From RPQJ01 sp963846315 (lineage in GTDB: Bacteria > Pseudomonadota > Gammaproteobacteria > Steroidobacterales > Steroidobacteraceae): DNA of 64,000 bases. The first letter of the stretch is position 1; each line of letters begins with the position of its first letter. Position numbers and translations under genes: made by a program. The notes beneath the pieces were generated by a model that was not told the DNA's origin, made no database searches, and was given only the letters and a program-made list of their open reading frames with translations. The DNA is taken from the NCBI GenBank assembly GCA_963846315.1, contig CAWJVM010000015.1, forward strand, positions 1 through 64,000. The letters run 5' to 3'. Positions 41,689-49,989 of this stretch are shown here, in pieces.

Positions 41689-42572
41689 TTTCGCGCCGCC
41701 GGTTCATGAGCGCGCTGACCGCGGCATCCATGCTGCGCTCCGGGACGGGCAGTGCGGATGCGGTGAGTGTCCGTGCGGGCGAACTGCTGATCGCGACATA
41801 CAACCTGCGCTATGCGGGCGACGCACCGCCGAATGCCTGGCCGCAGCGCCGCCCGTTGCTGCAGGCACTGTGGAGTCACCACCGTCCCGATGTCATCGGG
41901 ACGCAGGAAGGCCTCTACACGCAGATCAAGGACCTTGCCACCGACCAGCCCGACTACGACTGGATCGGCCTCGGCCGGGATGGCGGCAGCCGCGGCGAGT
42001 TCATGGCGATCTTCTATCGCCGCGACCGCTTGTTGCCGCTGGAGTACGAGCACTTCTGGCTGAGTGATACGCCGGAAGTGGTCGCGTCGAGCAGCTGGGG
42101 CAACGACGTGCGACGGATGGTCACCTGGGTCAAGTTCAGGGACCAGGCGACCGGACGAGAGTTCTACTTCTGGAACACGCACCTCGATCATGCTGTCCAG
42201 TTCGCACGGGAAAAGTCGGCGGAGTTGATTCGACAGCGCATCGGCCTGCTTCCGTCCGGCGTGCCGCTGTTCCTCGTCGGCGACTTCAACGCCGTGGCGA
42301 GGGACAACCGCGCTTACGAGATTCTCACTCAGGACGCTGGACTGACAGACACGTGGTACGCAGCTCGCGAGCGCCGCAACGAGGACGCGAACTCCTTCAC
42401 GGGTTTCGGTCCGCTGCAGCGTGAAGGCAAGCGTATCGACTGGATTCTGGCGCGTGGCGCGATGGATGTGCACGCGACGGAGGCCGTCACGTTCCAGCAG
42501 GGCGGGCACTGGCCGAGCGATCACCTGCCGATCATGGTCCGGGTTACGCTGCGGGACCCGTCGGCAACCTGA
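41685..42572 (+). CDS. Endonuclease/exonuclease/phosphatase-fold protein, exported
   Basis: 295 residues. A twin-arginine-like signal (MISRRRFMSALTAASML) suggests export. The EEP fold follows: ATYNLRYAG, VIGTQEGLYTQIKDL, WNTHLDHAVQFAREKSA, LVGDFNAVARDNRAYEIL and the final SDHLPIMVRV, with the metal-binding Glu, Asp-Asn and Asp-His residues in place. Substrates of the family range from DNA to phosphoinositides and sphingomyelin; none can be named here. ATG 41685 overlaps the DUF2189 stop. Confidence 0.9.
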   Translation: MISRRRFMSALTAASMLRSGTGSADAVSVRAGELLIATYNLRYAGDAPPNAWPQRRPLLQALWSHHRPDVIGTQEGLYTQIKDLATDQPDYDWIGLGRDGGSRGEFMAIFYRRDRLLPLEYEHFWLSDTPEVVASSSWGNDVRRMVTWVKFRDQATGREFYFWNTHLDHAVQFAREKSAELIRQRIGLLPSGVPLFLVGDFNAVARDNRAYEILTQDAGLTDTWYAARERRNEDANSFTGFGPLQREGKRIDWILARGAMDVHATEAVTFQQGGHWPSDHLPIMVRVTLRDPSAT

Positions 42573-42638
42573 CGAGCAACCAGCGCGATGGAGTCGGGCG
42601 GCATTGGCAAGCGATTCGGCTTCTGACAAATTGCGGTC

Positions 42639-43709
42639 ATGCAGCTGGTCGAACTGGGCCTGACGCGTTGGTTCGAGGACAAAGCCACGGAGCTGTACGG
42701 TCCGGACGTGCCCGTTGCCCGGGTGACGGCGGTCGACCGTGGCCGCTACCTCATCCGCGACGAGCACGGCGAGACACCTGCCGAGCTCACGGGAAAATTC
42801 CTCCACGCCGCCCGATCTTCGGTCGATCTGCCCTGCGTGGGGGATTGGGTTTGCGTGCGCTATCAGGATGCACGGTCGCACGCGACGATTCATGACGTGC
42901 TGCCGCGCAGGTCCTTGCTGCGGCGGAAAGCCCCCGGCCGGGATATCGAATTCCAGATGATCGCTGCCAACATCGACGTGGCGTTCGTCATCCAGGCCTG
43001 TCACTTCGATTTCAACGTGCGCCGGCTCGAGCGCTACCTGGTGATCGTGCGCGAAGGGCACATCGAACCCGTGCTGCTGCTGACCAAGACGGACCTGGTC
43101 AGCCCGGAAGAGTTGGAGCAATTGATCGGCGGGATCCGCCTTGCGGGCATCGACGCGAGAATAGTCACCCTCAGCAACGTGACGGGCGAAGGCATCGATC
43201 GCGTTCGCGCGCTGGTGCGTCCCGGGAACACCTATTGCCTGCTCGGTTCATCGGGCGTCGGCAAGACCACGCTCATCAATCATCTCGCGTCTGGCTCCGC
43301 GCTTGAGACCAGGGAGGTCAGCCACACGGGAGAAGGACGTCACACCACCACCCGCCGCCAGCTCATCGTGCTCGAGCATGGGGGCCTGTTGATCGACATG
43401 CCCGGCATGCGCGAACTGGGGATGCTCGGGGTCGGCGAGGGCATGGACGAAGCCTTCTCCGATATCAGTGCACTCGCCAGGAACTGCCGATTCACCGATT
43501 GCAGCCACGCCAGCGAGCCGGGTTGCGCCATTCAAGCGGCACTCGCCAGGCACGAGCTGAGCGACCAGCACCTGCAGAACTATCTGAAACTCACGAAAGA
43601 ATCGCAATTCAACGATCTGTCGTACGTCGAGCGACGGAAGAAAGACAAGGCGTTCGGCCGCTTCGTGCATTCGGTCATGAAGCAAAAGAACCGGCCGGAA
43701 GACAGCTAG
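42639..43709 (+). CDS. rsgA: Small ribosomal subunit biogenesis GTPase RsgA
   Basis: 356 residues. An OB-fold N-terminal domain is followed by a circularly permuted GTPase: LTKTDL (G4), then GSSGVGKTTLINHL (G1) near 205-218, and DMPGMRELG (G3). The zinc finger CRFTDCSHASEPGCAIQAA matches C-x5-C-x-H-x5-C. It helps mature the 30S decoding site. The stop TAG at 43707-43709 lies in a CTAG palindrome that also gives the stop of the opposite-strand gene. Confidence 0.95.
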   Translation: MQLVELGLTRWFEDKATELYGPDVPVARVTAVDRGRYLIRDEHGETPAELTGKFLHAARSSVDLPCVGDWVCVRYQDARSHATIHDVLPRRSLLRRKAPGRDIEFQMIAANIDVAFVIQACHFDFNVRRLERYLVIVREGHIEPVLLLTKTDLVSPEELEQLIGGIRLAGIDARIVTLSNVTGEGIDRVRALVRPGNTYCLLGSSGVGKTTLINHLASGSALETREVSHTGEGRHTTTRRQLIVLEHGGLLIDMPGMRELGMLGVGEGMDEAFSDISALARNCRFTDCSHASEPGCAIQAALARHELSDQHLQNYLKLTKESQFNDLSYVERRKKDKAFGRFVHSVMKQKNRPEDS

Positions 43710-44449
43710 TGCTGCACCAGGTTCACGAGCCAGTGCGAGACAGTGACCCACTCGTCGGTCCGGGAGAGCAGCAACCGCAGCGGAGCCGACACGGCGATGA
43801 CCAGGCCGCCCCATAACGTCGCCGGGTGAATGCGCCCGAGCACTTTCCAGTCCCAGGCGAAGAGCGGCACGACGAACATCGTAGCCACTGCAAGTACCAC
43901 CGGGGGGGCGAGGCCGAGCAGCAGCGCCCACCGCGCCACCGCGGGTGGCAGCAGCGCGATCGTGCCGAGCAGCATGTAACGCTTGTGCGCCTGCGGGTCG
44001 TGGCGCCGAGCACGAATCCCGGCGACGACGAAGACGGCAAACAGCGTGATCGCCACCAGCGGCACGATCAGGAAACGATGCGGATCGATGCCGAACGGGG
44101 CAATGCCACGGAGCACTGCGTGCAGTGCGACGAGCACACCGACCACCACCATCACGATCGCCACGCCTGCAACGACGACACCGAGTCGACGGTGCAGGTC
44201 GATCCGTTGGGCAGCCACGAGCCGCGTCTGGATGTACAGCAGCACCACCCAGGCGGTGAACAGGAACGCATGCAGGTGCACGAGGTGCGTAAGTGTCGGC
44301 GGCGCAGGCGTAGGCACCGGCAGGATCGGGCGCAGGAAATACGTCGGGGCGAAACCCAGGATGGCGACGGCGAGGATGGCGACGGCCATGCCGCCGTAGA
44401 ACCGGCGCTCAGCGCCAGTCGTCGTCCGCAGTGAGCCCGGCGTTGCCAT
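43706..44449 (-). CDS. Multi-spanning membrane protein, DUF2306-like
   Basis: 247 residues with about seven hydrophobic helices. The pattern LTHLVHLHAFLFTAWVVLLYIQTRLVAAQRIDLHRRLG, with several His between helices, resembles DUF2306-like membrane proteins; the charged DPQAHKRYMLLGTIALLPPAVARW stretch also fits. Heme or quinone contact is possible but not shown. It is 14 bp downstream of ispG on the same strand. The family assignment is tentative. Confidence 0.7.
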   Translation of the reverse strand: MATPGSLRTTTGAERRFYGGMAVAILAVAILGFAPTYFLRPILPVPTPAPPTLTHLVHLHAFLFTAWVVLLYIQTRLVAAQRIDLHRRLGVVVAGVAIVMVVVGVLVALHAVLRGIAPFGIDPHRFLIVPLVAITLFAVFVVAGIRARRHDPQAHKRYMLLGTIALLPPAVARWALLLGLAPPVVLAVATMFVVPLFAWDWKVLGRIHPATLWGGLVIAVSAPLRLLLSRTDEWVTVSHWLVNLVQH

Positions 44450-44463
44450 GGTCAAACCCCCGA

Positions 44464-45687
44464 TCAGGTGCGGCCGTAAGTCCTTGCGACGTAGTCCTCG
44501 ACCAGTTGCTGGAACTCTTCGGCGATCCGTTCGCCCTTCAGCGTCGGGCCTTTCTCGCCGTCGATGTAGACCGGTGCCACCGGACGCTCGCCCGTGCCTG
44601 GCAAGCTGATGCCGAGGTTGGCGTGCTTGCTTTCGCCGGGACCATTCACGACGCACCCCATGACTGCGACAGTCATCTGCTCGACGCCGGCATAGCGCTT
44701 GCGCCATTCGGGCATGCGATGCCGCAGGTGCGACTGGATGTCCTGCGCCAGTTGCTGGAAATAGGTCGAGGTCGTGCGCCCGCAGCCGGGGCAGGCGATG
44801 ACCATCGGCGTGAACGAGCGCAGGCCCATCGTCTGCAGGATCTCCTGCGCGACGATCACTTCCTGCGTGCGGTCGCCATTGGGCTCGGGTGTCAGCGACA
44901 CGCGGATCGTGTCGCCGATGCCTTCCTGCAGCAGCACGGACATGCCCGCGGTCGACGCGACGATGCCCTTGGAGCCCATGCCGGCCTCGGTCAGGCCGAG
45001 GTGCAGCGCGTAGTCGCAACGGCGCGCGATGTTGCGATAGACGCCGATCAGGTCCTGCACGCCGCTGACCTTGCACGAGATCACGATGCGATCGTGCGGC
45101 AGGCCGATCGCCTCCGCGCGTGCAGCGCTCTCGAGCGCCGAGACCACCAGTGCCTCGCGCACCACGTCGTTCGCCTCGAGCGGCTGCGCCTGCTTCGAAT
45201 TTTCGTCCATCAGTCGTGTCAGCAGGTCCTGGTCGAGGCTGCCCCAGTTGACGCCGATGCGCACCGGCTTGCCGTGCCGGCAGGCCGTCTCGACCATCTC
45301 GGTGAATTGCGGATCGCGCTTGCTGCCCCGGCCGACGTTGCCCGGGTTGATACGGTACTTGGCGAGCGCCTCGGCGCAGCCCGGGTGGTCGCGCAGCAGC
45401 TTGTGCCCGTTGAAGTGGAAATCGCCCACGATCGGCACCGACACGCTGAGTTGCGCCAGTCGCTCGACGATGCGCGGCACCGCGGCCGCCGCCTCGTCCG
45501 TGTTGACCGTGACGCGCACGAGTTCGGAACCCGCGAGTGCGAGCGCACGGATCTGCAGTGCGGTGCCTTCGACGTCCGCCGTGTCGGTGTTGGTCATCGA
45601 CTGCACGACGACCGGGTGACCGCCGCCGACCGTCACCGGACCGATGTGGACCGGCGTGCTCGGGCGACGGGCGATGGGGCTGCTCAT
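44464..45687 (-). CDS. ispG: 4-hydroxy-3-methylbut-2-enyl-diphosphate synthase (IspG)
   Basis: 407-residue [4Fe-4S] enzyme of the non-mevalonate isoprenoid pathway. N-terminal TIM barrel: GGGHPVVVQSMTNTDTADVEGT and VGDFHFNGHKLL; C-terminal iron-sulfur domain with CPGCGR and MGCVVNGPGESKHANLG. ATG 45687 gives the normal N-terminus (SSPIARRPS) and overlaps the stop of the DUF885 gene by four bases, so both are in one minus-strand unit. Confidence 0.95.
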   Translation of the reverse strand: MSSPIARRPSTPVHIGPVTVGGGHPVVVQSMTNTDTADVEGTALQIRALALAGSELVRVTVNTDEAAAAVPRIVERLAQLSVSVPIVGDFHFNGHKLLRDHPGCAEALAKYRINPGNVGRGSKRDPQFTEMVETACRHGKPVRIGVNWGSLDQDLLTRLMDENSKQAQPLEANDVVREALVVSALESAARAEAIGLPHDRIVISCKVSGVQDLIGVYRNIARRCDYALHLGLTEAGMGSKGIVASTAGMSVLLQEGIGDTIRVSLTPEPNGDRTQEVIVAQEILQTMGLRSFTPMVIACPGCGRTTSTYFQQLAQDIQSHLRHRMPEWRKRYAGVEQMTVAVMGCVVNGPGESKHANLGISLPGTGERPVAPVYIDGEKGPTLKGERIAEEFQQLVEDYVARTYGRT

Positions 45688-47456
45688 GGGCGCGCGGCTT
45701 TCGTCGCCTCGATCCAACGCTGCACGTTGGCCTCGAGCACGTCGAGCGGAATCGCGCCGCTGCCGAGCACCACGTCATGGAACGCGCGGATGTCGAACTG
45801 ATCGCCAAGCTGGGCTGTCGCCTCGCCGCGCAGCTGCTTGATCTTGAGTTCGCCGATCTTGTACGCGAGCGCCTGGCCCGGGTTGCCGATGTAGCGGTCG
45901 ATCTCGTTGATGATGTCGAGCTCGGTCTTCGCCGCGTTCGCCTTGAAGTAATCGATCGCCTGTTGCCGCGTCCAGTGCTTGTGATGCAGGCCGGTGTCGA
46001 CGACGAGGCGCACGGCACGCCACATCTCGTAAGTCAGCTGGCCGAACTTGTCGTAGGGATCCTCGTAGAAACCCATCTCCTGGCCGAGGCTCTCGCTGTA
46101 GAGGCCCCAGCCTTCGACGAACGCAGTCGCCTCGAAGTCGCGGCGGAACTTCGGCAGCTCGCCGAGTTCCTGCGCCAGCGCAATCTGCAGGTGGTGGCCC
46201 GGCACCGCTTCGTGGATCGTCAGCACCGGGATTTCGTACTTCGGGCGTTCCTCGGGCTTGTAGAGGTTGACGTAGTAGTAACCCGCTCGCTTGCCGTCCA
46301 TCGCCGGGCCCTGGTAATAGGCCGTCGTCGTATCGGGCGCGACTTGTTCAGCGATCGGCCGCACGCCGTACGGCATGCGCGGCAGCTTGCCGAAGTATTG
46401 CGGCAGCAGCGGATCGACCCGCTTCGCCATCGCCTCGTAGGCATGCAGCAGGTCCTGCGGATCCGTGTAGCGGAACTTCGGGTCCGTGCGCAGGTAGGTC
46501 AGGAACTCATCGAAGCTGCCCTTGAAGTCCGTCTTCGCAATGACCTTCATCATCTCGCCGCGGATGCGCGCCACTTCCTTGAGGCCGATCTCGTGGATTT
46601 CGTCCGGCGTGAGGTTGGTCGTCGTGTAGAAGCGCGCGAGCTCGGCGTAACGGGCCTCGCCATTCGGCGTGTCCCACAGCCCGACGGTCTCGCGGGTCTG
46701 CGGCAGGTACTCGTCGACGATGTACTGCTTCAGCTTGGTGTACGACGGCACGACCGTCTTCATGATCGCATCGCGTGCCGCAGCCTGCAGACGCGCCTGC
46801 TCGGTCGCCGGGATCGAATCCGGCATCTTCTTGAACGCTTCGTAGAACGGACTCCTGGTGGGATCCGTGACGATCTGCTTGTCGAGCTGCGGCGGCACGC
46901 GCTGCAGGATGATCTTTGGCGGCACCTGGCCGCGCTTTACGCCTTCGCGCATCAAGGCGATGTTCTGGTCGACGAGCTGGTCGAGCGTGCCGATGCGGGC
47001 GAGCCACTGCTCGTAGTCCTTGACCGTCTTGAACACGACGACGTCGGCCATGCGGTGCATCGACGCCAGGCCACTGCGCTGCGAGAGCGGTGTGTACTGC
47101 GAGCCGTAGTCGTAGGTGTCGATGCTCGCCTGGTACTGGCGGCGGAACAGGTCGCGGTTCAGCCGGTCCTCGGGGGTCAGGTGGGCCGGGTCGAATCTGT
47201 CGAGCGCGGCGATGACCGCCTTGTCGCCCTCGTAGGAGGCCTTCAGGGCCGCCGGGGACACGTCCGGCCACTTGTCATCGAAGCGGTGGTCGCCGATGTA
47301 GGTGGCGCCAACCGGGTTTTCGCGCAGGCCGCGCTCCCATTCGGCGTCGAAAAGCGCATGCAAGTCCTTGGCAACGTTCGCTTTATCCTGCGCGTGAAGT
47401 GGGGCGGACAGGGGCAGGGCGAGCAGCAGGAGCAGGGCAGGCAGGACCGGACGCAT
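45684..47456 (-). CDS. DUF885 zinc-dependent peptidase, secreted
   Basis: 590 residues. A signal peptide covers 1-22 (PLHA-QDK). The zinc motif is TIHEAVPGHHLQ at about residue 413, a HExxxGHH variant of the gluzincin type, with the third ligand probably in FVEGWGLYSE. DUF885 proteins are M32-like carboxypeptidases of helical architecture; substrates are not known. The upstream leader holds CTATATAG and GAGAGACC but no strong ribosome binding site. Confidence 0.88.
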   Translation of the reverse strand: MRPVLPALLLLLALPLSAPLHAQDKANVAKDLHALFDAEWERGLRENPVGATYIGDHRFDDKWPDVSPAALKASYEGDKAVIAALDRFDPAHLTPEDRLNRDLFRRQYQASIDTYDYGSQYTPLSQRSGLASMHRMADVVVFKTVKDYEQWLARIGTLDQLVDQNIALMREGVKRGQVPPKIILQRVPPQLDKQIVTDPTRSPFYEAFKKMPDSIPATEQARLQAAARDAIMKTVVPSYTKLKQYIVDEYLPQTRETVGLWDTPNGEARYAELARFYTTTNLTPDEIHEIGLKEVARIRGEMMKVIAKTDFKGSFDEFLTYLRTDPKFRYTDPQDLLHAYEAMAKRVDPLLPQYFGKLPRMPYGVRPIAEQVAPDTTTAYYQGPAMDGKRAGYYYVNLYKPEERPKYEIPVLTIHEAVPGHHLQIALAQELGELPKFRRDFEATAFVEGWGLYSESLGQEMGFYEDPYDKFGQLTYEMWRAVRLVVDTGLHHKHWTRQQAIDYFKANAAKTELDIINEIDRYIGNPGQALAYKIGELKIKQLRGEATAQLGDQFDIRAFHDVVLGSGAIPLDVLEANVQRWIEATKAARP

Positions 47457-47632
47457 GCGGTGGTCTCTCTATATAGATAGGAGCGCGTGATGTTCCGGTC
47501 CCGGCGCGGCATTGGCAAGCCGTTGGCGTCGCCCAAGTGCACTCCCGCGCGGCGAGCGAGGGAATCACACCCCTTATGAGTCTTGGAGGCAGGCGCATGG
47601 CGCCGTACCGCAGGATCGACCAGGTCGTCGGC

Positions 47633-47661
47633 TATACTAAGTCTTTGATTGTTTTAGTATA
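47633..47661. promoter_or_regulatory. AT-rich 8-bp inverted repeat, possible operator
   Basis: TATACTAA and its exact complement TTAGTATA are separated by 13 bases in a very AT-rich stretch, unlike its surroundings. It contains TATAAT at 47658-47663 but no matching -35. It lies upstream of the DUF885 gene and downstream of the small partner gene (both minus strand), so it could be an operator or promoter for the former. Confidence 0.4.
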
Positions 47662-47698
47662 ATTGGACAAGCTGTTCGGCTGCGGCCCGCACCGACAC

Positions 47699-47893
47699 TC
47701 AACGATCCATTGGGCTGTGGGACGGTTGCCGAGGTTGCCTGGCACCGGTCGCATAGGCTATCTCAAGCATTTCGACCATCCATGAGAGGCGCTCGCCGGG
47801 CGTCTTCCGCAGGAAAGCCCAGCGACGCAGTCGCTCCGCGTCTTCGTAGGTTCCCCACGCTTGCGGGATCGACTGCGGATCGAATTCGGTCAC
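47699..47893 (-). CDS. Small conserved partner of nucleotidyltransferase
   Basis: 64 residues starting at GTG 47893, overlapping the preceding stop (GTGA). The opening MTEFDPQSIPQAWGTYEDAERLRRWAFLRKTPGERLSWMVEMLEIAY is typical of short proteins encoded next to AbiEii-like or MNT-type nucleotidyltransferases. The function is unknown; a regulator or an antitoxin-like partner is possible. Its neighbour is broken, so it may be an orphan. Confidence 0.6.
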   Translation of the reverse strand: MTEFDPQSIPQAWGTYEDAERLRRWAFLRKTPGERLSWMVEMLEIAYATGARQPRQPSHSPMDR

Positions 47894-48283
47894 GTTGTTT
47901 TGTCTCGCTGTTGCAGTACTCGGAGCCGCTCGACATCTTCGAGGTCACGGGGCCGCGCCGTTTGCTGCTTCATGCTGATGAGATGCGCAATTGATGCGAC
48001 GCGAATCTGCACAGCGCCAATCGTGACGGCGACGGAATCGTTCAGCAGCGCCATGAACGGAACCGGACATGCGAGCAGCACGTCGACCGTGGGCCGGCGG
48101 TTGGTCGAATCCCAGAGGCTGAAGACTTCCATCCCTCGTTCAAGCCGCCATTGCTCGCGGATGGCTTCATTCGCCAGTTACCCGGTCGATACCGTGCAGC
48201 AGCATCGCGAGGCCGCCGACTACAACGTACGGGATCCGTGCTGCACTTAACGCTGCGAACAGGCTGAGGAAATCTGTCGGCAT
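47890..48283 (-). pseudogene. Nucleotidyltransferase gene with internal deletion
   Basis: The N-terminus from ATG 48283 reads MPTDFLSLFAALSAARIPYV then VVGGLAMLLHGIDRVTGE and stops. The C-terminal portion is found in another frame: NEAIREQWRLERGMEVFSLWD, then RRPTVDVLLACPVPF, ending at 47890. The two parts belong to the same protein family (GGLAxxLHG and a later VDVLL region), and the segment between RVT and the NEAIREQW stretch, which would carry the DxD metal site, is missing. I infer a deletion plus frameshift. Ordinary relatives are about 170-200 residues. Confidence 0.65.
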
Positions 48284-48516
48284 GAATCATTGTCGCTTTG
48301 ATGGAAGCGTCGCGCCAGCGAGTTCTAGCGGTGTCAATCGGCACCTCCCTTTGGTTCAGCCCCCGCGTTTCGCTATTCGTGGGCACCTGTATTCAGCAAT
48401 ATGCGTTGCGTCAGGCGAAACTGCTGGTCACGGGCCGCCAGGAGCGGTTTGGAAAATACCAACCAGGCGCGTAGCGTAGTTGCGGGCAGATGCGCAGATA
48501 GGGGGGGTGCGCGCAA

Positions 48517-49047
48517 ATGATTCGAAGCATTCTTACAGGCCTGGTGCTGGCCGTGTGCTGCACCATCGCATTTGCGGACACACCTCCGGCACCCAGCGCG
48601 GCCGCGCGTCCGTCCGACGCCGAAACTGCGGTGCTTGCGGCAATGGACCGCTACCTGGCTGCAATCTCTGCAAGTGATCTCGACACGATGGCGTCGATGC
48701 AAACGCCGGACGGGATGAACTACCGGGCACTTGCGCTCCCAAGCGGTGGAATGGAGATCCTGGGCCGGCCGAATTCCTATTGGGTGGATCCGGCGCGCAA
48801 GGATGGCCGCACCTACCGCGAGCGGTACTGGGCGCCGACCGTGCTGGTCCGGGGCAGCATCGCGATGGTCTGGGCGCCGTACGAATTCTGGATCGACGGC
48901 AAGACCAGTCACTGCGGCATCGACGTGTTCAATTTCATCAAGGTCGGCGAAGCGTGGCACGTCGCCAACTCGATGTGGACCGTGGAGCCGGACGCGTGTC
49001 CGGAGCTGCGGCCGACGGATCCTGCGAGCATTCGTCCCGCGGGTTAA
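48517..49047 (+). CDS. SnoaL/DUF4440-like exported protein
   Basis: 176 residues. A signal peptide (residues 1-20, AFAD) is followed by an NTF2-like fold: AVLAAMDRYLAAISASDLDTMASMQTPDGMNYR, then TVLVRGSIAMVWAPYEFWIDGKTSHCGIDVFNFIKVGEAWHVANSMWTVE. Such small periplasmic proteins are common beside dehydrogenases, but no function is known. A GGGGG stretch lies 15 bases before the ATG. The gene is followed 41 bp later by another exported protein. Confidence 0.8.
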   Translation: MIRSILTGLVLAVCCTIAFADTPPAPSAAARPSDAETAVLAAMDRYLAAISASDLDTMASMQTPDGMNYRALALPSGGMEILGRPNSYWVDPARKDGRTYRERYWAPTVLVRGSIAMVWAPYEFWIDGKTSHCGIDVFNFIKVGEAWHVANSMWTVEPDACPELRPTDPASIRPAG

Positions 49048-49088
49048 CCGCCATCCATTGGCGTTGTCTGAATCCAAGGAGACTTCCT

Positions 49089-49574
49089 GTGCGTTACACG
49101 ACAAAGCTGATCCTCGCCTGTGCGTTCACCCTGATGGGCTTCGCAGCTCCGATAGCAACGGCGCAAAGCGGCCCGGTCCCCGCCGAGTGGCAGGGCACCT
49201 GGGTACCCGTCAAGGCTGCGTGTGAGTCACCGGTGCGCGTGGTGATCACCGCCGACGAGCTTTCGCTCGTGAACGGCAACGACAAGCAGGCGATTGGTGG
49301 CATCGAGATGGCCGGTCCCGCCTACTGGGGTCCCGACTACCAGGGCATCGAGGCGGTGCTGATCACCGAATTCGACGGCCAGCAACCGGTGACCGCCACC
49401 TTCAACGCCGGGGAGAAGAAGGGCATTGGGCAGGTCGCGTTTGCGCCGGTCCAGCCGGGTGCGGCGGGCAACGCGCTGCTTACGGCCTACAACAAGCGCA
49501 TCACCGAACTCAATCTCGCCAAGCGCTTTCCCCTCGACCAGGTGCCGCTCAAGAAGTGCGCTGCCGCTCCCTGA
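49089..49574 (+). CDS. Exported hypothetical protein
   Basis: 161 residues starting at GTG 49089 (RYTTKLIL). A signal peptide extends to about residue 25 (ATAQ). Two Cys (KAACESP and LKKCAAAP) may form a disulfide in the periplasm. I do not recognise the family. AAGGAGA lies six bases before the start. It stands directly upstream of the glycine riboswitch promoter in the same direction. Confidence 0.72.
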   Translation: MRYTTKLILACAFTLMGFAAPIATAQSGPVPAEWQGTWVPVKAACESPVRVVITADELSLVNGNDKQAIGGIEMAGPAYWGPDYQGIEAVLITEFDGQQPVTATFNAGEKKGIGQVAFAPVQPGAAGNALLTAYNKRITELNLAKRFPLDQVPLKKCAAAP

Positions 49575-49679
49575 CGGCACGCACCCTGACAGGACGAAGT
49601 TCTACCGGCTCGAACCAGTCGCACCAAGGGACGGCAGGCTGCTGGTGGCAATCTCGGTCGCTGCGCGCACATCACCCCT

Positions 49680-49709
49680 TTGCCGCTCCGGCAGGAGAGG
49701 GGGTAGAAT
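49680..49709 (+). promoter_or_regulatory. Sigma-70 promoter for the gcv riboswitch transcript
   Basis: TTGCCG at 49680-49685 and TAGAAT at 49704-49709 are separated by 18 bases. The expected start near 49716 is just before the first glycine aptamer. Confidence 0.6.
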
Positions 49710-49726
49710 CCCCGAACCCATCGCAA

Positions 49727-49912
49727 GGTCTGTCCGAAGAGTGGCCAGAAAACGGCCCGCCGAAGGCGCAACCCGCCCGGAAACGCTCAGGCAAAACAAC
49801 GGCAGCACCTGATGGGCTCTGGAGAGCGGTCCGCCTCGTTGCGGACCCACCGAAGGGGTGCGGCATCGGCCTGGGGCTGGTTCCCGATCTCTCAGGTCAA
49901 AAGGACAGAGGG
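49727..49912 (+). promoter_or_regulatory. Tandem glycine riboswitch
   Basis: Two glycine aptamers in series. Aptamer I (about 49727-49808) shows CGAAGAG, then CGCCGAAGGCGCAACC and CGGAAACGCTCAGGCAAAAC. Aptamer II (about 49812-49912) shows TCTGGAGAG, CCACCGAAGGGGTGC and GATCTCTCAGGTCAAAAGGA then CAGAG. A short linker joins them, and a terminator begins right at the end of aptamer II. It should let the cell raise glycine cleavage genes when glycine is plentiful. Confidence 0.93.
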
Positions 49913-49951
49913 GCGGCAGGTCGTTCACAGCGGCTTGCCGCCCTTTTTTTT
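49911..49951 (+). terminator. Riboswitch terminator hairpin before gcvT
   Basis: GGGCGGCAGG (49911-49920) pairs with CTTGCCGCCC (49934-49943), one G-U pair included, followed by eight T (49944-49951). It is a textbook intrinsic terminator, located between aptamer II and gcvT, so it is presumably the expression platform. Confidence 0.9.
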
Positions 49952-49989
49952 GGTCGTGAAACGGCAAGGCCAGGACGGGGAGCAGATTC

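Noticed and set aside
47457..47632. tRNA or small RNA in the spacer upstream of the DUF885 gene
   Set aside because: No cloverleaf arms, CCA end or TPsiC-like motif could be found.
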